A DNA stretch of 7,099 nt from Firmicutes bacterium UBA994. GTDB taxonomy: Bacteria > Bacillota > UBA994. Positions 1 to 5,169 of the stretch are shown one piece after another (within the stretch, counting starts at the first letter, position 1; each line of letters opens with the position of its first letter). The notes beneath the pieces were generated by a model, which saw nothing but the letters and a program-made list of their open reading frames with translations, had not been told where the DNA came from and searched no databases. Location: positions 1,219 to 8,317 of the forward strand of contig DBBC01000047.1 of assembly GCA_002292025.1 (NCBI GenBank). The letters run 5' to 3'. A program made the translations under genes and the position numbers.

Positions 1-15
1 AAGAGGCAAGAATAA

Positions 16-58
16 GAGTGCAAGATGGCTGCCTGTTAAGGGCGGCCATCTTGCACTT
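16..58. repeat. Long stable hairpin (inverted repeat) upstream of the LigT-family gene
   Basis: The arms GTGCAAGATGGCTGCC (18–33) and GGCGGCCATCTTGCAC (41–56) are complementary over 16 positions. The one DNA mismatch (T30/G44) becomes a G·U wobble in RNA. The stem extends by A17–T57 and a G16·T58 wobble to 18 pairs around a 7-nt loop. No T-run follows on the + strand, so it is not a textbook intrinsic terminator. Read on the - strand, the flank (1–17) is moderately T-rich, but no - strand gene is seen that would need it. It may end an upstream transcript inefficiently, or it may be a dispersed repeat. Confidence 0.75.
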
Positions 59-79
59 AGCGCTGACCTCGCATATAGT
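51..79 (+). promoter_or_regulatory. Candidate sigma-A promoter for the LigT-coaX-coaBC unit
   Basis: A TATAGT -10 box (74–79, 5 of 6 consensus positions) lies exactly 17 bp downstream of TTGCAC (51–56), which keeps the TTG of the -35 consensus. Transcription would begin near base 86, leaving a leader of about 20 nt that carries the AGGAGG at 95–100. The -35 box lies inside the right arm of the 16–58 hairpin. The -35 match is only partial, so this is a moderate call. Confidence 0.45.
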
Positions 80-94
80 GGAGTAGAGTACAAC

Positions 95-100
95 AGGAGG
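95..100 (+). promoter_or_regulatory. Ribosome binding site that decides the LigT-family start
   Basis: A perfect AGGAGG sits 7 nt before the GTG at 108. It is only 1 nt before the alternative in-frame GTG at 102, which is too close for initiation. The start is therefore placed at 108. Confidence 0.8.
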
Positions 101-107
101 TGTGGCG

Positions 108-704
108 GTGGACTTGTTTCTCGTGGCTCGCCCTACGGGCCGCCTTTTGAGCCTAGCGGCAGAAGTGCAGGAAACGCTCAATAAGCGCTATAAATTGTAT
201 GCAGGTCCTCTGCCACCCCTTCACCTCACACTGGCGCGCATGCAGTTCCTAGATACACGGGAGCGCGCGCTAGTCTTGGAGCGCATTGCGGAGGCAGCCC
301 GCAAGAGGGGTCCGTTTCGTATGCAAGCGCACGGATATCTTAGCTTTGGCCCGCCTCATTTGGCGATTGGAGCGGCAGTGGTGGGGGATGAATATCTCTT
401 TTGCCTACGCGCGGATTTAGTTGCCCACCTAGCTGAGCAGCTGGTTGTGCTGCCCAATGATTACTGGAAACCTCACATTACCTTGGTCTCCGCCACGCAT
501 GGGCGTGCTTGGAGCGAGCAGGAGTGGAAGGCTGCCTACCATGAGGTGTTAGGTTATGACTTGCAGGCCGAGTGCTCAGTCGAGGAGCTAGAACTGTGGT
601 ACCCGCAATATGATCCAAGCGTGCGCATGCTGGCTAAGTTTAGATTAGGAGTTGGTTTGGTAGAACTGCTAGATCAAGGTGATGAACACGAGGCAGGAGG
701 TTAA
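108..704 (+). CDS. 2'-5' RNA ligase / LigT-family 2H phosphoesterase
   Basis: This 198-residue cytoplasmic protein belongs to the 2H phosphoesterase superfamily, whose members open 2',3'-cyclic phosphates or cleave/join 2'-5' linkages in RNA or small nucleotides. The defining pair of H-x-T-x motifs is present: H39-L-T41-L and, 84 residues later, H123-I-T125-L (within KPHITL). Each contributes a catalytic His and Thr to one two-lobed active site. The length is slightly above the usual 170–190. No signal peptide or membrane segment is visible. The GTG at 108 is preferred because AGGAGG lies 7 nt upstream; the GTG at 102 is too close to it. It is first in a tight unit with coaX: its last codons contain the coaX ribosome binding site and only 4 nt separate the genes. 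The family assignment is firm. The substrate, and any link to CoA metabolism, are unknown. I do not assign thpR because family members differ in activity. Confidence 0.85.
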   Translation: MDLFLVARPTGRLLSLAAEVQETLNKRYKLYAGPLPPLHLTLARMQFLDTRERALVLERIAEAARKRGPFRMQAHGYLSFGPPHLAIGAAVVGDEYLFCLRADLVAHLAEQLVVLPNDYWKPHITLVSATHGRAWSEQEWKAAYHEVLGYDLQAECSVEELELWYPQYDPSVRMLAKFRLGVGLVELLDQGDEHEAGG

Positions 705-708
705 ATGA

Positions 709-1479
709 ATGTTGTTCGCGATTGATGTCGGCAACACTACTATGGTTTTAGGACTGGCAGAAAAGAATAAATGGTTGGAGACATGGCGCCTATCGACGGA
801 CATTAGGCGCACAGTGGACGAGTACTTCACCCTCATCATGGCTTTGCTCGCAGCCGCGTCATACCACCCTAGCTTAGTGAGTGGCGTAGTCATAACCAAT
901 GTGGTCCCACCAGTCCAAGGCACAATAGAACAAGTAGTTCATAAGCTTTTTAAGCTGGTGCCGCTTGTAGTAGGGGAAGGTGCCCGGACAGGCATTAAAA
1001 TTCGCACTGATAACCCACGCGAGGTAGGAGCGGACAGGATTGTCAATGCTGTAGCCGCGTATCACCTTTACGGCGGGCCGGCCATTGTGGTGGATTTCGG
1101 TACAGCTACAACTTTTGACGTCATTTCCGCGCAAGGAGAATACTTAGGCGGGGCCATAGCGCCCGGCATTGGCATCTCCGCAGAGGCACTGTTTTTGCGC
1201 GCATCCAAGCTTAGCCGCGTAGAACTCGAGCGCCCTAAGCGGGCGATAGGCAAAAACACCGTGGAAAGCATGCAGTCAGGCCTAGTTTTCGGTTACGCCG
1301 GACTAGTAGAAGGCATGATTGCGCGGCTAAAATGCGAGCTGGGCCAGAAAGCGCAAGTTATCGCCACAGGCGGTCTCGCCAGCGTTGTGGCGTCGGAGGT
1401 CCAATGTATCGACACCATCAACGACCGACTGACACTCGAAGGACTAAGGATCATTTACGCTCTTAATGGGCCGGGGTAG
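709..1479 (+). CDS. coaX: Type III pantothenate kinase
   Basis: CoaX phosphorylates pantothenate to 4'-phosphopantothenate using ATP, the committing step of CoA synthesis. Type III enzymes are known to resist CoA feedback inhibition and to need a monovalent cation. The 256-residue protein has the ASKHA-fold landmarks in order: the N-terminal phosphate-binding D6-V-G-N-T, the pantothenate-binding/catalytic block TDNPREVGADR (100–110) with D109 the likely catalytic base, the second phosphate loop D129-F-G-T-A-T-T, and GGAIAPGI (147–154). The ending has the family's typical LTLEGLR pattern. Length is normal and no key residue is missing. ATG 709 follows AGGAGG (695–700) by 8 nt; that site lies inside the end of the LigT-family gene, so translation is probably coupled. 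The nearby ATG at 705 is in another frame and stops after six codons. coaBC follows after about 40 nt and uses this product. Confidence 0.96.
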   Translation: MLFAIDVGNTTMVLGLAEKNKWLETWRLSTDIRRTVDEYFTLIMALLAAASYHPSLVSGVVITNVVPPVQGTIEQVVHKLFKLVPLVVGEGARTGIKIRTDNPREVGADRIVNAVAAYHLYGGPAIVVDFGTATTFDVISAQGEYLGGAIAPGIGISAEALFLRASKLSRVELERPKRAIGKNTVESMQSGLVFGYAGLVEGMIARLKCELGQKAQVIATGGLASVVASEVQCIDTINDRLTLEGLRIIYALNGPG

Positions 1480-1519
1480 ACGCCTGATGCACGGCCACTG
1501 TGAAAGGATGGATGTGCCT

Positions 1520-2695
1520 ATGAAAAAGCAGCACATTGTGCTTGGGGTAACCGGCAGTATCGCCGTTTACAAGGTCGCGGACTTAACCAGCCGTCTCGTT
1601 AAAGCCGGATATGTTGTCGATGTGGTAATGAGCAAGGCGGCGCAGGAATTCGTGCAACCGCTTACTTTTCAGGCGCTTACGCATCGGCCGGTCGTCACCG
1701 AAATGTTTACCCTGCACAGTGAAATGGCAGTAGAGCATATTGCCCTTGCCGAGCGTGCCGATGTGCTGTTGATTGCTCCCGCCACGGCGAACATTATTGC
1801 CAAGCTCCGGCACGGTTTCGCCGATGATATGCTAAGCTGCACCGCGTTAGCTACGCGCGCGCCCATAATAATCGCTCCGGCCATGAACGACCGCATGTAC
1901 GAAAACCCCGTGACACAGGAGAACATAAGAGTTTTACAGGAGCGCGGCATTACATTCGTGGGCCCGGGGGAAGGCTACCTCGCTTGCGGTACCATGGGCA
2001 GGGGGCGCCTGACAGATGTTCTTGATATCTATGACGCCGTGAAAATGGTCTTGGGGAGACGGGGTGATTTAGCGGGACGAAAGATAGTAGTGACCGCGGG
2101 CGGTACCGAGGAGCCTGTCGACCCGGTGCGCTGCATCACTAACCGTTCCTCGGGGAAAATGGGCTACGCCTTAGCTGAGGCGGCGCGTGACCGCGGCGCC
2201 GAGGTTCACCTGATCACCGGTCCGGGGAGCCTGCGCACCCCATACGGCGTGCGGCTTACTGCCGTGCGCACCGCACGGGAGATGCTTGCCGCCGTAGAAG
2301 CAGCTACGCGAGACTGCGACGTCTTATTCATGGCGGCAGCGGTGTCAGATTATCGCGTGGCAGAGGCGGCACAGGAAAAGATAAAGAAATCTGCCGGTGC
2401 GCCAACGCTGGAATTGGTTAGGAATCCGGACATCCTTGCCAGTCTGACAGGGGATTTTGTCAAAGTAGGATTTGCCGCGGAAAGCCAGAACTTATTGGCT
2501 AACGCGCGGGCGAAACTTACGAGCAAAGGGCTGTCCATCATTGTAGCCAACGATATTACGCGCGCGGGGAGCGGCTTTGGCACAGATACCAACGAAGCGA
2601 CGCTGCTCTTCGCAGATGGTCGGCAGGAGGACTTGCCACTAATGACAAAAGCGCGCCTAGCGCATATAATACTGGACAGAACAGCTGACCTCTAG
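1520..2695 (+). CDS. coaBC: Bifunctional phosphopantothenoylcysteine decarboxylase / phosphopantothenate–cysteine ligase
   Basis: CoaBC performs two consecutive CoA steps. The CoaB half joins cysteine to 4'-phosphopantothenate with CTP, and the FMN-dependent CoaC half decarboxylates the product to 4'-phosphopantetheine. With the start at 1520 the protein has 391 residues. The CoaC domain (about 1–180) shows the FMN-binding VTGSIAVYK (10–18), active-site H73, the PAMN motif (120–123), and the flexible-clamp cysteine C156 in GYLACGTMGRGRL. The CoaB domain (about 183–391) shows VTAGGTEEPVDPVR (190–203), ITNRSSGKMG (205–214) with N207, AAVSDYR (272–278), and the lysine pair K288-K289. These match the E. 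coli catalytic positions His75, Asn125, Cys158, Asn210 and Lys289 within 0–3 residues. The frame stays open back to 1466, overlapping coaX. I prefer ATG 1520 because AAAGG lies just upstream (about 1503–1507) and MKKQHIVLGVTG is the family's usual N-terminus. ATG 1508 is an alternative. Confidence 0.95.
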   Translation: MKKQHIVLGVTGSIAVYKVADLTSRLVKAGYVVDVVMSKAAQEFVQPLTFQALTHRPVVTEMFTLHSEMAVEHIALAERADVLLIAPATANIIAKLRHGFADDMLSCTALATRAPIIIAPAMNDRMYENPVTQENIRVLQERGITFVGPGEGYLACGTMGRGRLTDVLDIYDAVKMVLGRRGDLAGRKIVVTAGGTEEPVDPVRCITNRSSGKMGYALAEAARDRGAEVHLITGPGSLRTPYGVRLTAVRTAREMLAAVEAATRDCDVLFMAAAVSDYRVAEAAQEKIKKSAGAPTLELVRNPDILASLTGDFVKVGFAAESQNLLANARAKLTSKGLSIIVANDITRAGSGFGTDTNEATLLFADGRQEDLPLMTKARLAHIILDRTADL

Positions 2696-2739
2696 CAACC
2701 ATCGTAACTGTCAGGTGTCCTAGGGTGCAAGGAGTGACC

Positions 2740-2791
2740 ATCCACGAAGGACACGAAGCGCCACCAAGGAACACTAGTGTTCTTCGTGGAT
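2740..2791. repeat. Palindromic intergenic repeat with CACGAAGGA-like units
   Basis: The arms 2740–2754 (ATCCACGAAGGACAC) and 2777–2791 (GTGTTCTTCGTGGAT) are complementary over 15 positions, with one G·T pair that is a wobble in RNA, and enclose a 22-nt loop. The left half is built of degenerate 9–10 nt units: CACGAAGGA, CACGAAGCGC, CACCAAGGAA, CAC. Nested inside is the perfect 14-bp palindrome GAACACTAGTGTTC (2769–2782). A further GTGTCCT at 2715–2721 could pair with AGGACAC (2748–2754), giving a competing fold. No T-run follows, so it is not a standard terminator. It is the main structure in the gap between the coaBC and DUF2520 genes and resembles dispersed REP/MITE-like intergenic repeats. 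I cannot count copies in the genome from here. Confidence 0.7.
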
Positions 2792-2864
2792 CATGCCTCG
2801 CTCTGAACAGGCTGAGTAGTTACCAAGTATAGTATATTAGAATCGTCATTCGCTTGGATCATGC
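2787..2864. repeat. Short direct repeat TGGATCATGC, two copies
   Basis: The 10-mer TGGATCATGC occurs at 2787–2796 (overlapping the right arm of the palindromic repeat) and again at 2855–2864. The stretch between them holds the candidate promoter. Two such copies are unlikely but possible by chance in a gap this size. They could be remnants of an insertion or duplication. Confidence 0.4.
2804..2833 (+). promoter_or_regulatory. Weak candidate promoter for the DUF2520-panD-panC unit
   Basis: TGAACA (2804–2809, 4 of 6 to TTGACA) is followed after 18 bp by TATAGT (2828–2833, 5 of 6 to TATAAT). An overlapping TATATT (2833–2838) makes this the most AT-rich spot of the gap. It would give a leader of about 140 nt before the chosen start at 2977. 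I see no riboswitch or T-box architecture in that leader. Transcription could instead read through from coaBC, since no terminator is visible. Confidence 0.35.
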
Positions 2865-2976
2865 GTGACCGAGACGTTGCAGCGATGCGGCTTTTAGCCC
2901 TATGCCAACGTTTGGCGTGGGGTTTTCTTCTGGCGGTGGAAGGGGAGGAAGGGAGTACCAGAGCAGAGTGGTTGAG

Positions 2977-3900
2977 ATGCCCGCCATTGGTGTCTTCGGT
3001 GTTGGGAGAATAGGCACAGCTTTATGCGCGGGGTTAGCGCGGGCTGGCCTTCCACTCGTGGGGCTAGCCGGGCGAAAAAAAGAGCGCGCCGAAAAGTTGG
3101 CGGCTGCTTTAACGCGCAGTTATGGTTGTAAGGGGCGGTCGGTGGAGATAGGGGAACTGACGATGGTGGCCGATATCGTCTTTCTGGCCATGCCGGATGA
3201 GTCTATAGCAGAGGTCCTAAGCGCGCTGGCTTGGCAAGAAGGGAAAATCACGGTACACTTAAGCGGTGCGGCGACTTTGAACTTGCTGTCGCAAGCAGCT
3301 GAGGCCGGGGCAAGTATTGCTTCGTTTCACCCCCTCAATACATTTCCGACCGTAAGCTGGGACGACGCTGGCTTATCTTTCGCGGCGGACACGTTAGCTA
3401 ATTCTTATGTGGCAGTGGCGGCTGGCGACGCGGTTGCGGAACAGACGCTTATAAAGTTAGCCCCAATGATTAGCCGAGGTTTTTTTGCGGTGCCTGAAAC
3501 AAAAAGGGAGATATATCATGCGGCGGCAGTCTTCGCTTCGAATTTTGTTACGGGGTTGTTTGGGGCCAGCCTTAGTCTATGGCAGACTTTAGGGTATACT
3601 GAACGGGAGGCACTTTCCCTGATGGCGCCGCTTGTGAGCAGCGCTTGCGCCAACACGCTTCGCTTTGGTCCTGTACAGGCGCTTACCGGTCCCGCCGCCC
3701 GCGGTGATGTCGGCACAATAACTAAGCACTTAGAAGCGTTAGCAAGACTACCCTCAGACCAAGCGAACAACGCAGCTCTTTACCGTGCCCTGACCCTTAG
3801 CTTACTACCGCTAGCGCACGAGGCGGGTACATTAAGCCGTATGGACGAGGAACAAATACGACAACTACTGATAAAGGAGTATCGACAATGCGAGAAATGA
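2977..3900 (+). CDS. Rossmann-fold / DUF2520 oxidoreductase, candidate ketopantoate reductase
   Basis: The 307-residue protein has an N-terminal dinucleotide-binding Rossmann domain (about 3–125) with G8-V-G10-R-I-G13, a following G32-R33 pair compatible with NADP preference, VFLAMPDE (68–75) and the family's HLSGA (94–98) and FHPLNTF (117–123). The helical DUF2520 domain shows IYHAAAVFASNF (179–190) and LTGPAARGD (236–244). The family is annotated only as predicted oxidoreductase. The gene overlaps panD by 13 nt and precedes panC, with no panE nearby, so ketopantoate-to-pantoate reduction (a PanG-like role) is a reasonable inference but is not shown by sequence. The frame is open from ATG 2902, but that start has no ribosome binding site and would add a Gly/Arg-rich, non-family leader. 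ATG 2977 places the Rossmann strand at the N-terminus as usual. GTG 2968, 12 nt after GGGAG, is a real alternative. Confidence 0.85.
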   Translation: MPAIGVFGVGRIGTALCAGLARAGLPLVGLAGRKKERAEKLAAALTRSYGCKGRSVEIGELTMVADIVFLAMPDESIAEVLSALAWQEGKITVHLSGAATLNLLSQAAEAGASIASFHPLNTFPTVSWDDAGLSFAADTLANSYVAVAAGDAVAEQTLIKLAPMISRGFFAVPETKREIYHAAAVFASNFVTGLFGASLSLWQTLGYTEREALSLMAPLVSSACANTLRFGPVQALTGPAARGDVGTITKHLEALARLPSDQANNAALYRALTLSLLPLAHEAGTLSRMDEEQIRQLLIKEYRQCEK

Positions 3901-4265
3901 TGAAGTCCAAAATTCACCGCGCCACGGTTATTGACTCTAACCTGAACTATGAAGGGAGCATCACCATAGACCCAGACTTGCTCGAAAAGGCAGATATTCT
4001 ACCGCACGAGAAAGTACAAGTAGTAGTCGTCAACAACGGAGCGCGCTTTGAGACCTACGCTATTGCGGGCGAGCGCGGTTCCGGCATGATTTGTGTCAAC
4101 GGAGCGGCGGCACGCCTCGTGCAGCCACAGGATGTAATCATTATCATTAGCTATCAGTTAATGGCGTTGAAAGAAGCTATGGTGCACGTGCCGCGAGTGG
4201 TGCATGTTGATAGCAACAACCGCCTGATACGTGGAGAAGATGGCAGAAAAGGCGGGGCACAATAA
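3888..4265 (+). CDS. panD: Aspartate 1-decarboxylase proenzyme (pyruvoyl-dependent)
   Basis: PanD decarboxylates L-aspartate to beta-alanine for pantothenate synthesis. It is made as a proenzyme that cleaves itself at a Gly-Ser bond, turning the serine into the catalytic pyruvoyl group. Here the site is G23-S24 in YEGSIT. Other family landmarks are K8-I-H10-R, NNGARFETYAI (49–59) with R53 and Y57, GERGSG (61–66) and NGAAARLVQPQD (71–82). The 125-residue length is normal. ATG 3888 is chosen because AAAGGAG (3873–3879) lies 8 nt upstream; the ATGs at 3897 and 3900 are too far from it. This makes a 13-nt overlap with the DUF2520 gene, and the ribosome binding site lies within that gene, so coupled translation is likely. 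panC follows after 12 nt and uses the beta-alanine. Confidence 0.96.
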   Translation: MREMMKSKIHRATVIDSNLNYEGSITIDPDLLEKADILPHEKVQVVVVNNGARFETYAIAGERGSGMICVNGAAARLVQPQDVIIIISYQLMALKEAMVHVPRVVHVDSNNRLIRGEDGRKGGAQ

Positions 4266-4277
4266 AGGGAGACATGC

Positions 4278-5135
4278 ATGAGAGTTGTTAATACTATCGC
4301 CGATATGACGCGCCTGCGTGCTGCTTTCGGGGCCGAAACACTGGGGTTCGTACCCACAATGGGCTATCTTCACGCTGGGCACTTAAGTCTTGTGCGGCAG
4401 TCCGTGGCAGAGAATAAGTGCTCGGTAGTGAGCATCTTCGTTAACCCTATGCAATTTGGGCCTTCAGAAGACCTAGAGCGTTATCCGCGCGACTTAGAGC
4501 GCGACTTCTCGTTGCTTAAGCCGCTTGGTTTAGACATCGTATTTGTGCCCGATGTGGGGGAAATATATCCGCCTGCCGCACAGCACGGCACTACAGTAAC
4601 AGTGTACGGACCGACGGAACGCCTTGAAGGAGCCATGCGGCCAGGGCATTTTACCGGCGTGGCCACTGTCGTAGCCAAGCTCTTTAACATTGTGCGCCCG
4701 ACACGCGCCTATTTTGGTCAAAAAGATGCCCAACAGGTGGCGGTAATAAGCAAGATGGTAAGCGACCTTAACTTCCCTTTAGACGTCATAGCGTGTCCCA
4801 CGCTGCGCGAGAGCGATGGCTTAGCTATGAGCAGCCGCAATGTCTTTCTCACCCCCGGCGACCGGGCTACGGCTAAGTTTATCTCGGGCGGGCTGTTTGC
4901 GGCGGAAGCCTTGTGGCAGGCAGGAGAGCGCGACGCAGCAGTACTGGAGAGTGTCGTGCGCGAGAGTTTGCGCCGAGGCAATTTCGTAAATATCGATTAT
5001 GTTGCGGTCGTCGACCCCCTCACTTTTGACCCATACACGCCAGGAAGTACCGCTGCCCTCATCGCCGTGGCAGCGCGCGTAGGGACAACGCGCTTGATAG
5101 ATAATATTCTGCTTTCGTGTGTATCGCGCCTATGA
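4278..5135 (+). CDS. panC: Pantothenate synthetase (pantoate–beta-alanine ligase)
   Basis: PanC condenses D-pantoate and beta-alanine to pantothenate through a pantoyl-adenylate, using ATP. The 285-residue protein carries all signatures of this nucleotidyltransferase-superfamily enzyme: PTMGYLHAGH (26–35) with the HxGH ATP-binding pair H32/H35, FVNPMQFGP (54–62) for pantoate binding, RYPRDLERD (68–76), FGQKDAQQ (146–153), and the KMSKS-like loop MSSRN (184–188). The ending, with DYVAVVDP and RLIDN, is typical and the length is normal. ATG 4278 follows AAAGGGAG (4264–4271) by 6 nt; that site overlaps the panD stop, which suggests coupled translation. The ATG at 4274 is in a different frame. 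The beta-alanine comes from panD next door. The pantoate requires a ketopantoate reductase, which the DUF2520 protein may supply, and PanB, which is not in this window. Confidence 0.97.
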   Translation: MRVVNTIADMTRLRAAFGAETLGFVPTMGYLHAGHLSLVRQSVAENKCSVVSIFVNPMQFGPSEDLERYPRDLERDFSLLKPLGLDIVFVPDVGEIYPPAAQHGTTVTVYGPTERLEGAMRPGHFTGVATVVAKLFNIVRPTRAYFGQKDAQQVAVISKMVSDLNFPLDVIACPTLRESDGLAMSSRNVFLTPGDRATAKFISGGLFAAEALWQAGERDAAVLESVVRESLRRGNFVNIDYVAVVDPLTFDPYTPGSTAALIAVAARVGTTRLIDNILLSCVSRL

Positions 5136-5141
5136 TATAAT
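5133..5141 (+). promoter_or_regulatory. Extended -10 promoter for guaA, overlapping the panC stop codon
   Basis: TGATATAAT fits the extended -10 pattern TGnTATAAT, with a perfect TATAAT at 5136–5141. Its TG belongs to the panC stop codon TGA (5133–5135). The -35 region at the standard distance (around 5112–5118, TTTCGT) is poor, as is common for extended -10 promoters. The start would fall near 5148, leaving a leader of only about 20 nt with the ribosome binding site. There is no room for a purine riboswitch in such a leader. Confidence 0.55.
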
Positions 5142-5147
5142 TTACCC

Positions 5148-5169
5148 AAGGGGAAGGGGGGCGCGCGCC
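5148..5169 (+). promoter_or_regulatory. Purine-rich ribosome binding site of guaA with GC palindrome before the start codon
   Basis: Two adjacent Shine-Dalgarno-like tracts, AAGGGG (5148–5153) and AAGGGGGG (5154–5161), precede ATG 5170; the second is 8 nt away. This selects ATG 5170 over the in-frame ATG at 5119, which lies inside panC. The spacer forms the perfect 10-bp palindrome GGCGCGCGCC (5160–5169), directly against the start codon. Confidence 0.6.

Noticed and set aside
1466..1519. Longer coaBC starting at ATG 1466 and overlapping coaX
   Set aside because: The extra 18 residues are not family-like. Starting at 1520 aligns all catalytic residues with E. coli Dfp numbering within 0–3 positions and has an upstream AAAGG.
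2902..2976. Upstream extension of the DUF2520 protein starting at ATG 2902
   Set aside because: No ribosome binding site precedes it, and the added 25 residues are Gly/Arg-rich and unlike the family, whose Rossmann strand normally starts at the N-terminus.
2834..2976. Possible T-box or other riboswitch leader before the DUF2520-panD-panC unit
   Set aside because: I see no T-box core, no riboswitch core and no terminator stem with a T-run in this stretch.
5119..5169. Longer guaA starting at ATG 5119
   Set aside because: It would overlap panC and adds 17 residues not found in GMP synthases. ATG 5170 has a strong ribosome binding site and gives the normal length.
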